Source: Pseudomonadota bacterium (GTDB lineage: Bacteria > Pseudomonadota > Gammaproteobacteria > Steroidobacterales > Steroidobacteraceae). Taken from it: 64,000 nt of DNA. The notes beneath the pieces are model-generated. The model was not told where the DNA came from, made no database searches, and saw nothing but the letters and a program-made list of their open reading frames with translations. Where the stretch lies: the NCBI GenBank assembly GCA_016713725.1, contig JADJOO010000012.1, positions 62,001-126,000 of the forward strand, in the 5' to 3' direction. Made by a program: the position numbers and the translations under genes. This document shows, piece by piece, positions 7,823-16,710 of this stretch. Numbering within the stretch: position 1 is the first letter of the stretch; each line of letters begins with the position of its first letter.

Positions 7823-8378
7823 GGAACTTCAGGCCGCCCGCGTTCCCGGGCTTCCGGGGTTTGATCGTGGCGTAAAAATCGCGCAGCAACAGCAGGTCCT
7901 GCTCTTCGTTCCCCGTCATGCGCACATAGCGGTCGATGCCAACCTGCTTGCGCCCGTAGTCGATGTAGCCCAACCCGATCGGCACGTCGGCCGCGAGGGC
8001 CAGCTGATAGAAGCCAGACTTCAGGTATTCGCCGCGCGCGCGCGTGCCTTCGGGTGCCACCGCAATCCACAACCAGTCGCGCCGACGCATTTCTTCGACC
8101 ATCGCCGCCACGAAACCGGTTCGTTCTCGACGGTTGATGGGCAGGCCGCCGATTGCGATCAGCAGGCGCCGGAACGGCCAGCGGAACATCTGGTCCTTGC
8201 CCATCCAGTGGGCCGGCAGATCGTGGCCCAGCTTGAACAGCACGCCGATCGGGAAGTCCCAGTTGGAGGTGTGCGGATAGACCATGATCAGGCCTCGAGG
8301 CTCTGGGGGCCACGTGAGCGAGGTGCGCCAGCCGAACAGCCCGAGCAAGCCCAGGCAGGCCTTGCGGAAGCGCTGCAT
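7806..8378 (-). CDS. 1-acyl-sn-glycerol-3-phosphate acyltransferase-like protein
   Basis: A 190-residue protein from ATG 8378, chosen because AAGGAG lies seven bases upstream; the frame is open to 8432. It has the PlsC-superfamily motifs: HTSNWD (His36...Asp41, the HX4D catalytic pair), LPINRRER (about 79-86), and PEGTR (109-113). It is short for PlsC and belongs to the compact acyltransferases that modify glycerolipids or related acceptors at the inner membrane, using acyl-ACP or acyl-CoA. It overlaps the AAR homologue downstream, so both may draw on the same acyl donor pool. The acceptor cannot be deduced. Confidence 0.88.
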   Translation of the reverse strand: MQRFRKACLGLLGLFGWRTSLTWPPEPRGLIMVYPHTSNWDFPIGVLFKLGHDLPAHWMGKDQMFRWPFRRLLIAIGGLPINRRERTGFVAAMVEEMRRRDWLWIAVAPEGTRARGEYLKSGFYQLALAADVPIGLGYIDYGRKQVGIDRYVRMTGNEEQDLLLLRDFYATIKPRKPGNAGGLKFREREP

Positions 8379-8428
8379 CACCGCTCCTTGATTTGCATGC
8401 ACTGCTGACTTCATGTGCTCGGAGCGTG

Positions 8429-8779
8429 TCAACCCGACGGCGGCACCACGTAGGCGGGGATCGGCTCCCTGCGCTTCCTGTCCGCCTCTTCCTGCTTCTG
8501 GCGCTCTTCCTGCTCGTCCATCATGCGCATCACCTTCTGCATGCTGGTGAGGAAGGCGTCAAAGACGTAGAGGATACCGAAGGTCAATGCGAACGCAGCC
8601 ACCAGCGCCACGAGATGCTGGACGACGCGACTTGGAGATTTCTCATGCTCGCGCTCAACTGCGCGGCGCGCACGATCCATGTAGGCACGCTGCAGGGTCG
8701 GCTGCCCCGACTGCTGCTTCGCATCATCGTGGCTGCGGTCCTGCACCTCAGGGGGGCAGCCAGGGCTCAAGTCGTTCAT
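8429..8779 (-). CDS. Hypothetical single-pass membrane protein
   Basis: A 116-residue protein of unrecognised family. A charged N-terminus (about residues 1-50) is followed by one transmembrane helix (about 52-74, VVQHLVALVAAFALTFGILY). A highly charged, probably helical tail follows (MRMMDEQEERQKQEEADRKRREP). The tail looks like a short coiled coil. It is the first gene of the minus-strand block, about 50 bp upstream of the acyltransferase start. The upstream intergenic region to bfd (8780-8960) would hold promoters for both directions. Function unknown. Confidence 0.7.
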   Translation of the reverse strand: MNDLSPGCPPEVQDRSHDDAKQQSGQPTLQRAYMDRARRAVEREHEKSPSRVVQHLVALVAAFALTFGILYVFDAFLTSMQKVMRMMDEQEERQKQEEADRKRREPIPAYVVPPSG

Positions 8780-8893
8780 CGGGCAAGTTTAACTGTCCGG
8801 CGATTACTGCTCGCGCCGTAACCGGCTCAGGCGCCGTCCTTGGGGTGGCGGGTCGATTGCGGGCAGCTGCCACCTGGCTGCGGAATATACCTA

Positions 8894-8912
8894 AATGCGA
8901 ATCATTTGCATT
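8894..8912 (+). promoter_or_regulatory. Fur box upstream of bfd
   Basis: A 19-bp near-perfect palindrome (AATGCGAATCATTTGCATT); apart from the centre, only one base pair breaks the symmetry. It matches the Fur-box form found in Gammaproteobacteria and lies 49 bp upstream of the bfd start. It predicts Fe-Fur repression of bfd, and perhaps of bfr downstream, when iron is plentiful. Bfd, which releases iron from bacterioferritin, is a classic iron-starvation-induced gene. The element also faces the divergent hypothetical gene at 8429-8779, which starts 115 bp away. Confidence 0.8.
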
Positions 8913-8960
8913 AGGGCCCCTTCCTGGCCTAGGATGCAGTCCACGGCGAGGTACCAGTTC

Positions 8961-9155
8961 ATGTACGTCTGTCTCTGCCACGGCATCTCGGAAACCCGGC
9001 TGCAACAGGCCATCCACGAGGGCGCGCGCTCGTTCGAACAACTGCAGTCGTGCACCGGCGTGGCCACCTGCTGCGGCGCCTGCGAGCCCTGCGCGCGTGA
9101 CATGCTCGACACCGAAACGCTTGCTTCCCGCGTCCCTGCCCCTCAGGCTTCCTGA
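8961..9155 (+). CDS. bfd: Bacterioferritin-associated ferredoxin
   Basis: A 64-residue [2Fe-2S] protein starting at ATG 8961 (MYVCLCHGISE), the conserved Bfd N-terminus. The open frame extends to 8895, but that region overlaps the Fur box. The cluster ligands are Cys4, Cys6, Cys38 and Cys41, in the typical CXC...CXXC order (second pair in TCCGACEPC). Bfd donates electrons to the haem of bacterioferritin so that stored Fe(III) leaves as Fe(II). The bfr gene follows 55 bp downstream, its natural partner. A Fur box at 8894-8912 predicts induction under iron limitation. Confidence 0.95.
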   Translation: MYVCLCHGISETRLQQAIHEGARSFEQLQSCTGVATCCGACEPCARDMLDTETLASRVPAPQAS

Positions 9156-9210
9156 CCAGAAAAGCACGCCGCGCGAGCGGCATCCTCAAGCCTGTCGTTG
9201 GAGCCGAGCC

Positions 9211-9687
9211 ATGAAGGGCGACGTCGAAGTCATTGCGCATCTCAACAAGGTGCTGAAGAACGAACTGACCGCGATCAACCAGTATTTCCTGCACTCGCGC
9301 ATGCTGAAGAACTGGGGCCTCACCCGGCTCGGCGACCACTCGCACCACGAGTCCATCGACGAGATGAAGCATGCGGACAAGCTCATCGAACGCATCCTGT
9401 TCCTCGAGGGGCTGCCGAACCTGCAGAGCCTGGGCAAGCTGATGATCGGCGAAGACGTGCGCGAAGTCCTCGATTGCGACCTCAAGCTCGAGCTGATTGC
9501 CCACCCGGACCTCAAGGGGGCAATCGTGCACTGCGAGAAGGTCGGCGATTACGTGAGCCGCGAGCTGCTCGAGGACATTCTCGAGTCCGAAGAGGAACAC
9601 ATCGACTTCCTCGAGACCCAGCTGCAGCTGATCGACCGCGTCGGCCTGCCGAATTACTGCCAGTCGCAGATGAAGGCTTCCTCCTGA
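9211..9687 (+). CDS. bfr: Bacterioferritin
   Basis: A 158-residue protein co-linear with E. coli Bfr along its whole length. Haem ligand Met52 is present (ESIDEMKHAD). Ferroxidase-centre residues appear at the expected places: Glu18, Glu51, His54, a Glu in LELI near 94, and EEEHIDFLE near 127-130. Twenty-four subunits form a hollow shell that oxidises Fe(II) and stores it as a mineral, with twelve inter-subunit haems. The partner ferredoxin gene is immediately upstream. The start ATG is preceded by a GGAG-containing stretch. The frame is intact. Confidence 0.97.
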   Translation: MKGDVEVIAHLNKVLKNELTAINQYFLHSRMLKNWGLTRLGDHSHHESIDEMKHADKLIERILFLEGLPNLQSLGKLMIGEDVREVLDCDLKLELIAHPDLKGAIVHCEKVGDYVSRELLEDILESEEEHIDFLETQLQLIDRVGLPNYCQSQMKASS

Positions 9688-9768
9688 AGCGAGCCCTCTA
9701 AGGACTTTTCCGCGTTGACGGACGCAGCGCGCCCACTAGCATCGCGTGTCTGAACCACGGACACGCCG

Positions 9769-11413
9769 ATGCCGAAACGCTCACTCCCTCCCCTGCCTGA
9801 ATGGTACCCGCGCGGCACTGCGCTGCTGCGTGACCCGACCCTGAACAAAGGCACCGCCTTCAGCGAACAGGAGCGCGACGTGCTCGGCCTGCGCGGCCTG
9901 CTGCCGCCGCAGGTTGCGACCCAGGACGAGCAGCTGGCGCGCGTGCTCGAGAACTTCCACCGTCTGCAGACCCCGCTCTCCAAATACATCATGCTGTCGA
10001 GCCTGCTCGACCGGAACGAAGCCCTGTTTTTCCGGGTCGTGATGGATCACGCCGACACGATGATGCCGATCATCTACACGCCGACGGTCGGCCTGGCGTG
10101 CCAGCAGTTCGGCCACATCTACCGCCGTCCCCGCGGGCTGCACCTCACGGCGTCGGACCGCGGGCGCATGTCGCAGGTCATGCGCAACTGGCCGCATCGC
10201 GAAGCGGCGATGATCGTCGTCACCGACGGCGAGCGCATCCTCGGCCTGGGCGACCTCGGCGCGAACGGCATGGGCATTCCCATCGGCAAGCTCTCGTTGT
10301 ACACCGCGTGCGCGGGCCTGCATCCATGGAAGTGCCTGCCCGTGATGCTCGACGTGGGCACGAACAATGAAGCGCTGCTCGGGGATCCCCTCTACCTCGG
10401 CCTGCGCCAGCGCCGCCTCACCGGCGAAGCCTACGACGAACTGGTCGAGGAGTTCATCGCCGCCGCGCAGGAAGTGTTTCCTGGCGTGATCGTGCAGTTC
10501 GAGGACTTCGCCAATCACAACGCGTTCCGCCTGCTGCGCCGTTACCGCGACCGGGTGAGTTGCTTCAACGACGACATCCAGGGCACCGCCTCGGTGGCCG
10601 TCGCCGGCATCCTGTCCGCACTTCGCGTCACGGGCAGGTCGATGTCCGAGCAGACATTCCTGTGTCTCGGCGCCGGCGAAGCGGCGACGGGCATCTCGGA
10701 CCTGCTGGTGAACGCCATGATCGAGGACGGCATCGATGCCGCCGCCGCACGCGCGCGCTGCTGGATGGTCGATTCGAAAGGACTCGTGGTGGCGGGCCGT
10801 GGCGAACTCGCCGAGCACAAGCGGCCCTATGCGCACGCATGCGCCGGTCAGCGACTTCATCGGCGCCGTGAAATCGCTGCGGCCGACGGCCATCATCGGC
10901 GTGGGCGCCGTGCCGGGCACGTTCAACGAAGAGGTGGTGCGCGAGATGTCGCGCATCAACGAGCGACCCGTCATTTTCGCGCTGTCGAACCCGACCTCGA
11001 AGGCCGAATGCACGGCGCAGCAGGCCTACCAATGGTCGGACGGCCGCGCGCTCTTTGCCTCGGGCAGTCCATTCGACCCGGTGACGTTGCCGGACGGCCG
11101 GCATTTCGTGCCACGGCAGGGCAATAATTCGTACATCTTCCCGGGATTGGGTCTCGCGCTCGTGGTCGTCGGCGCAACTCGTGTCACCGACACGATGTTC
11201 CTTGCGGCCGCGCGCACGCTGGCGCGTTGCACGACTCAGGCCGACCTGGACCAGGGCAGCCTGTTCCCGCCGCTCAGTACCGTGCGCGACGTGTCGGCAC
11301 GCATCGCCGTGGACGTCGCGGAGATCGCCTTGCGCGACGGACTCGCCTCGATCGAACGTCCCGAAGACCTCGCGCAGGCGATCCGCGCGGAAATGTACGA
11401 CCCGCGCTACTGA
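9769..11413 (+). pseudogene. maeA: NAD-dependent malic enzyme, interrupted by a single frameshift
   Basis: The first frame (9769 to about 10840) carries malic enzyme motifs MPIIYTPTVGLACQQFG, GLGDLGANGMGIPIGKL and FNDDIQGTASVAVAG. The remainder (SDFIGAVKSLRPTAIIGVGA through LSNPTSKAECTAQQAY to the end) reads in the next frame to 11413. Removing one base near 10840 (T in GCATGCG) restores a continuous protein of about 547 residues, close to E. coli MaeA (565). The enzyme decarboxylates malate to pyruvate with NAD(P). Both halves are strongly conserved, so a consensus error is more likely than a dead gene. It stands alone after bfr and before a convergent amidohydrolase. Confidence 0.9.
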
Positions 11414-11455
11414 CGCCAGCCGTCATCTGCACGGTGACCGACGTCGGCGCGCAGC

Positions 11456-12755
11456 TTACTGCGCGCTGCCGCCCACGTAGACGACGCCGTCCTTCATCAC
11501 GAAACTCACCTTTGCTGGTGAGCGCGATGTCGTCGAGCGGGTTGCCGGCAACGGCGACACTCGGGGGGCGCCGGGGGGGCGCCCCCGGGGGGGGGCGGCC
11601 CGGGCCCGGCCGCGCGGGGGGGCGCGGCCCGGGGGGCCCCCGGGGGCCGGGGCGGCCGGCCCCGGGGGGCGGGGGGCGGGGCCCCCCCGGGCCCCCCCCG
11701 GGGGGGGGGGGGCGGCCGGGGCGGGGGCGGGGCCGGCCCCCGCGGCGGCCCCGGGCGGCCCCGGGGGGGGGCCCCGGGGCGGGCCGCCGCGGCGGGCCGC
11801 CCCCGGCCCGGCGACCCCGGGGGGGGGGGCGGGGCCCCGCCCCCCCGCGGCGGGGGGGCGGCCCCGGACGGCGGGGGGGGCCCGGGGGGGCGCCGCCCCG
11901 CCGGGGCCGCCGGGCCCCGCCCCCCGGGGGGGGGGGCCCCGCCCGGGGGGGGGCGGGCCCCCGCCGCCCGGCCGCGGCGCCCGCCGGGCGCGCGGGGCGG
12001 GGGCCCGGCGCCCGAGGCCGCGGGGGCCGGCCGGGGCGGCGGCCCGCCCCCGGGGGGCGGGGGGCGGCGGGGGGGCGCCCCGCGCGGCGCCGGGCGGGCG
12101 CGCCCCCCCGCGGGGGGCCCGGGCCCCGCGGGGGCCGACCGCGGGGCGGCGGGGGGCGGGGGGGGGGCGGGGGGGGGGGGGGGGGCGCCGCCCGCCGGCC
12201 CCGGGGGGCCGGGGGGGGGGGGGGGGGCCGGGGGGCGGCGGGGGGGGGGGGGGCGCCCCGGGCCCGGGGGGCCGCGGGCCGGGGGGGGGGGGGCGGCGGC
12301 GGGGGGGGGGCCGGCGGGGGCGGGGGCCCGGGGGGGGGGGGGCGCGCGGGGGGGGGGGGGGGGGGGCGGCGGGCCGGGCCCCGGGGGGGGGGCGGGGCCC
12401 GCCCCCGGGGGGGGGGCGGGGGGGCGGGGGGGGCGGGGACGGGGGCGGGGGGGGGGGGGGGGGGGGCGGGCCCCGGGGGGGGCCGGGCCCCCGCCCGGGC
12501 GGGGGGGGGGGGGGCGGACCCGGCCGGGGGGGGGGGCCGGGCCCCGGGGGGGGGGCGCGGGGGCCCCGGGGCGGGCGCCCCGCCCCGCCGCACGCCCGGG
12601 GGGGGCCCCGGGGCCCCCGGGGGGGGGGGGGGCGCGCCGGGGGGGCGCCGCCCCGGGGCGGGGGGGGGGGCGCCCGCGGGGGGCGTGGCGGCGCCAGCTT
12701 CGCCTGCCGCCACGAGGCCGAGAATGGCCAGCAACGCATTTGCCGATCGACGCAT
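11456..12755 (-). pseudogene. Amidohydrolase family protein, interior replaced by G/C-only sequence
   Basis: The gene starts at ATG 12755 with a clear signal peptide (MRRSANALLAILGLVAAGEA, cleaved near AGA-A). It ends with a typical amidohydrolase C-terminus (SVAVAGNPLDDIALTSK, then VSFVMKDGVVYVGGSAQ after an extra G). Between them the translation is only Pro, Ala, Arg and Gly, apart from a few residues, because the DNA has almost no A or T. The signal peptide and the SVAVAG segment remain in the same frame across the tract. The total length (about 430 codons) matches the paralogue at 13462-14829. The original product was probably a secreted imidazolonepropionase-like hydrolase. As written, the sequence cannot encode one. 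Confidence 0.75.
11562..12685. other. 1.1-kb tract of nearly pure G and C
   Basis: The plus strand from 11562 to 12685 contains no T and only seven A by my count. It consists of long runs of G broken by C, with G clearly in excess. It begins and ends abruptly inside the amidohydrolase gene, and normal sequence resumes on both sides. Residual coding register (an AG followed six codons later by PG near the start, as in the paralogue) suggests substitution in place of inserted DNA. I judge it an assembly, base-calling or consensus artefact. A real tract like this would be extraordinary. Confidence 0.9.
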
Positions 12756-12795
12756 GGGTCGGTCCCTTTGTTCGACGTAAAGTCCGCGATTGCAA

Positions 12796-13452
12796 TCACA
12801 TGGGTACAGGCTGCGTGGCCGGCCCGTACCGCCGCCAGACGAGCGTCTGGTTGTTCGCCGGCATGGCGCAGTCCTCGACCAGGCCCAGGCCTTGGGTCGC
12901 CGCCAGCGCGTCGACCGCCTCGAAATCACGGATTCCGCTCAACGGGTCGCGCTGGCGCAACGCTTCGTCGAAGGCCGTATTGCTGTGCGAGGTGAACTGC
13001 CCGCCGTAACGGAACGGCCCGTAGACGACCAGCAAGCCGTCGTCGCGCAGAACCCGGCCGACGCCGCGGAACATGGCCTGCACCTGCGGCCATGACACGA
13101 TGTGCAGCGTGTTGGCGGTGTAGACCGCGTCGACGCTGTCCGCGTCGCACGGCCAGGTCCCCTGCTCGACGTCGAGTTCCAGCGGCGCGAGCAGGTTGCA
13201 CGCGCCTTCCATTTCGATGCGCGCTGTGAGCGCCGCCAGGTGCTCGAGCTGCTCGGTCGGCTGCCAGCTGAGTCGTGGCAGGTTGCGCGAAAAAGCACGG
13301 CGTGCTGTCCCGTGCCCGCGCCGACTTCCAGCACCAGACCGGCCTGGTGGCCCGAGCCAGCGCTGCAGCACGTCGAGGATCGGGCCCTTGTTGCGCTCGC
13401 TTGCCTCCGAAAAAGGCAAGGACTGCACGAACGACGGTGAGCGCTTGCCCAT
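12796..13452 (-). CDS. DUF938 SAM-dependent methyltransferase with compensating frameshifts
   Basis: A 218-residue open frame whose N- and C-terminal parts match DUF938 methyltransferases (ASERNKGPILDVLQRWLG; LPRLSWQPTEQL; YTANTLHIVSWPQVQAMFRG; LVVYGPFRYGGQFTSHSN). The SAM-binding motif I is missing from this frame. It reads clearly in another frame between about 13285 and 13350 (GLVLEVGAGTGQHAVLF). Two opposite single-base errors, one near the T5 run in CTTTTTCGC, would explain this. The real protein is probably a normal cytoplasmic class I methyltransferase. The substrate is unknown. It lies between the two amidohydrolase paralogues on the same strand, 41 bp upstream of the damaged one. Confidence 0.8.
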   Translation of the reverse strand: MGKRSPSFVQSLPFSEASERNKGPILDVLQRWLGPPGRSGAGSRRGHGTARRAFSRNLPRLSWQPTEQLEHLAALTARIEMEGACNLLAPLELDVEQGTWPCDADSVDAVYTANTLHIVSWPQVQAMFRGVGRVLRDDGLLVVYGPFRYGGQFTSHSNTAFDEALRQRDPLSGIRDFEAVDALAATQGLGLVEDCAMPANNQTLVWRRYGPATQPVPM

Positions 13453-13461
13453 GGCCGCGTG

Positions 13462-14829
13462 TCAGCCCGAACCGTCCTTGAACTCAACGCCGTCCTTCAT
13501 GACGAAGGGCACGCGCTTCAGGACGGTGACGTCGCTGAGCGGGTCGCCGTCGACGGCGATGAGGTCGGCCCGCCTGCCCGGCTCGATCGTGCCCACGTCG
13601 GCCTGCAGGCCGAGCAGATCCGCGGCGTTGACGGTGGCAGCCTGCAATGCCGAGGCCGGCGTCATGCCGTACTTGACCATCAATTCGAATTCGTCCGCGT
13701 TGCGACCGTGCTTGCTCACGCCAGCGTCGGTGCCGAAGGCGATCTTGACGCCCCTGGGCACGGACTTGCGCAGCGACTCGCCGGTCACCCTGATGCGCCA
13801 CTCGACCTTCGCCCGCACCGTCGGCGAATACGCCCCCGGGTTCGCGGCCAGCCGCTCGATGTAGCCATTCACGGTGGACAGAGTCGGCACGTAATAGGTG
13901 CCCGCCTTCGCCATCAGAGCAATGCATTCATCATCGAGCATCGTGCCGTGCTCGATGGAATCAACACCGGCCATGAGCGCGACCTTGATGCCGTCCGCGC
14001 CGTGGGCATGCACCGCGACTTTCTTGCCGTACAGCTTTGCGGTTTCGACGATCGCGCGCGCCTCGTCGTCGAACATCTGCTGGCCGAGACCCGCGCCAAC
14101 CTGGCTGTTGACCCCGCCAGTCGTGGCAATCTTGATCACGTCCACGCCGCGGCCCACCTGGATCCGCACGGCACGGCGACAGGACTCCACGCTGTCACAC
14201 AGGTTGTCGTGCGCGTGCAGCACCTCGCGGAAGTCCTCGCGGTAGCCGAGCGCTGCGTCCATGTGCCCTGAGGTCGTCGAGATCGACCGTCCCGCGTCGA
14301 CGATGTTCGGCCCCACCACCTTGCCCGCGCGGATCGCGTCCCGCAGCGCGAGCGTGACGCCGTTGCCGTCGCCGAGGTTGCGCACCGTGGTGAAGCCGGC
14401 GCGCAGCGTCTTGTGTGCATTGGCGAGCGCGTTGTACGCGAGTTCGGCATCCTCTGCCTGCACGTCCTCCAGCTGTCCCATCTGCCCGCCCGTGTCCGAG
14501 ACCAGGTGCACATGGCTGTCGATCAAGCCCGGCAGCACGAAACGCGTGCGCTGGTCGATTACACGCTGACTGCCGGGCACGTCGACGAAGCCGTCACGCA
14601 CTTCACTGATACGCCCGTCACGGATGACGATCGTGCTCGGCCCACGCGGCGCCCTGCCCGGGTGATCGAGCAGTCGCCCGGCATGGACCACGACGATGGT
14701 CTGCGGTGTCGTCTTGGCGCCTCCGGCCGCAATCGTCGGTGGCGGATCGGCCGCCCAGGCAGATCCCGCCGCCGCTGCGGTAACCAGGATGGCGAACAGG
14801 GTGCGAAGCGGGGTCGATGTGTGGTGCAC
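13462..14829 (-). CDS. Secreted amidohydrolase family protein (imidazolonepropionase-like)
   Basis: A 455-residue protein from GTG 14829, chosen because it gives a clean signal peptide (residues 1-26, ending GSAWA); upstream codons read as low-complexity sequence. Metal-dependent hydrolase motifs appear in order: GLIDSHVHL (HxH), VIKIATTGG (candidate bridging Lys), VAVHAHG, DSIEHGTML, and FGTDAG (catalytic Asp). The C-terminal composite domain ends in GRRADLIAVDGDPLSDV and FVMKDG. Relatives include periplasmic dipeptidases and Xaa-Pro hydrolases, so peptide or amide hydrolysis in the periplasm is likely. It is divergent from gamma-glutamyltransferase with only 71 bp between starts. Together they may scavenge glutathione or peptides. 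Confidence 0.9.
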   Translation of the reverse strand: MHHTSTPLRTLFAILVTAAAAGSAWAADPPPTIAAGGAKTTPQTIVVVHAGRLLDHPGRAPRGPSTIVIRDGRISEVRDGFVDVPGSQRVIDQRTRFVLPGLIDSHVHLVSDTGGQMGQLEDVQAEDAELAYNALANAHKTLRAGFTTVRNLGDGNGVTLALRDAIRAGKVVGPNIVDAGRSISTTSGHMDAALGYREDFREVLHAHDNLCDSVESCRRAVRIQVGRGVDVIKIATTGGVNSQVGAGLGQQMFDDEARAIVETAKLYGKKVAVHAHGADGIKVALMAGVDSIEHGTMLDDECIALMAKAGTYYVPTLSTVNGYIERLAANPGAYSPTVRAKVEWRIRVTGESLRKSVPRGVKIAFGTDAGVSKHGRNADEFELMVKYGMTPASALQAATVNAADLLGLQADVGTIEPGRRADLIAVDGDPLSDVTVLKRVPFVMKDGVEFKDGSG

Positions 14830-14900
14830 AGGCAGTCTCGACGGCTGGAGGCCGGACAGTCTATTGTCGATGCCCTCGCAACGTCCATTCCCTCCCCAAC

Positions 14901-16707
14901 ATGCCCATTTTCGACCGCTGCCACGCCCGGGGCGCGCCCCTTGCCCTGCTCGCCCTGTTCGCCCTGTTCGCCCTGTTCGCGTTGGGTGCTGCCGGGTGCC
15001 GCAATGCTCCGGCCCCCTCTGACACCGGCACGGCAAGCGAACCGCCCGCCTCGCGGCCGGTTTCGGCTCCTCACGTCGAGCTGACGCCGGGGGTCGCCGC
15101 CGCGAATCCGATTGCCGTCGAAGCGGGGCTCGAAGTCCTGCGCGCCGGCGGCGGTGCGGCCGATGCCGCGGTTGCCGTGCAGGCAGCGCTGGGACTCGTC
15201 GAGCCGCAGAGTTCGGGCCTGGGGGGCGGCGCCTTCCTGCTCTATTACGACGCGCAATCGGGCGCGATCACTGCGTTCGATGGCCGCGAGACCGCCCCGG
15301 CGGCTGCGACTCCCAGGCATGTTCCTGGACGACAATGGCGCACCGCTTTCGTATCAGGACGCAGTTACAAGCGGCCGCTCGACGGGCGTGCCGGGAGCGG
15401 TCGCGATGCTGGGCCTGGTGCACTCGAAGCACGGCCGGCTGCCGTGGAAGTCATTGTTCGACGCACCGATTCGCGCGGCCGACCAGAGCTTCGTCGTGCC
15501 GCAGCGACTTGGAAGATTCGCCAACAGCACATTCGCCCAGGCGACGCTGCCGGACGCGCGCGCGCTGTTTTCCAGGCCCGACGGCACGATCGTGAAGGCG
15601 GGCGACACGCTGCGCAACCCGGCATACGCGGAAACGCTGCGCACGATCGCCGCGCGCGGACCGCGCGCCTTGCTCGAGGGTCCGCTCGCGGAACAGATAG
15701 TCGCGCGCACGCGGGCCGAGCCCCGCCCTGGAACGTTGACGCTTGATGACATGGCAGCCTTTCACCCCGCTGAAGTGCCCCCGCTGTGTCGCACGTTCCG
15801 CGTGTATGTGATCTGCGTGCCACCGCCGCCATCGAGCGGTGTCGGCGTGCTTGAAGTGCTGGGACTGCTCGAACGCACGGACATTGCGTCGCGCGGGCCG
15901 GCGGATCCGCAAGCGTGGCTGCTCTTCGCGGAGGCGAGCCGGCTGATGTATGCCGACCGCGATCGTTACGTGGCCGATCCGCGTTTCGTCGCCGTTCCCG
16001 TCGAAGGCCTGCTCGACAAAGGGCTATCTCGACAACCGCGCGCAGCTGATCGGCGCGCGCGCGGCTGCGGCGCTCCCGACGCCGGCACTCCGCCCGGCGC
16101 CGTGATGACGCGTTCAGGGTTCGACGCGACGGACGAGGTGCCGGGCACGAGCCACTTCGTCATCGTCGACGACCAGGGCGACGTGATCTCGATGACCACG
16201 TCGGTGGAGTCGCTGTTCGGCTCGGGGCGCGCGGTCGGCGGATTCTTCCTGAACAACCAGCTCACCGACTTCTCGTTCACGGCAGTCGACGCCGCCGGCC
16301 GCCCCGTGGCGAATGCCGTCGCTGGCGGCAAGCGGCCTCGTTCTTCGATGTCGCCGGCGATCGTCCTGCGCAAGGCGGACGGCGCTTTCGTGGCCGCGGT
16401 CGGTTCGCCGGGCGGGTCGGCCATCCTCGCGTACAACGCCAAGGTACTGATCGGACTGCTGGCCTGGGACCTGCCGCTGCAGAACGCGATCAACCTTCCC
16501 AACGTGATCGCGCGCGGCGCCGATTTTTACGGCGAGATGCCACGCATTTCGGCAGGGCTGGCGGCGCAGCTGGCGGAAAAAGGCGTCGCGCTCAAGTCAG
16601 GTCGAGGCGAGGAATCCGGCCTGCACGGCGTGGCCGCGCGCGGCCATCCCCCGGCGTTCGAGGCGGGTGCGGATCCGCGGCGCGAGGGCGTCTGGCGGCC
16701 GCAATAG
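14901..16707 (+). pseudogene. ggt: Gamma-glutamyltransferase lipoprotein, three frameshifts
   Basis: The gene starts at ATG 14901 with a lipoprotein-like signal ending LGAAGC, followed by the GGT N-terminus (VAAANPIAVEAGLEVLR, SSGLGGGAFLLYYD). The frame changes near 15315 (an extra A). It changes again at the AAA of 16018-16020 and is restored near 16103; the displaced piece reads GYLDNRAQLIGARAAA. The catalytic Thr opens the small subunit at GTSHFVIVDD (codon at 16147). Later motifs SMTTSVESLFGSG and SPGGSAIL are intact. GGT matures autocatalytically into two subunits and cleaves gamma-glutamyl bonds such as those of glutathione in the periplasm. All motifs are conserved, so sequencing error is the best explanation. 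Confidence 0.88.
14943..14978 (+). repeat. Four tandem 9-bp units in the GGT signal peptide
   Basis: GCCCTGTTC is repeated three times at 14952-14978 and preceded by a one-mismatch copy (GCCCTGCTC, 14943-14951). The units encode ALL-ALF-ALF-ALF in the hydrophobic core of the lipoprotein signal. Slippage would change core length by three residues without breaking frame. Confidence 0.85.
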
Positions 16708-16710
16708 CCC

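Noticed and set aside
11227..12780. Long Gly/Arg/Pro-rich frames on both strands
   Set aside because: They are products of the G/C-only tract, which has no A/T-containing stop codons; not collagen-like or PE/PPE-like genes.
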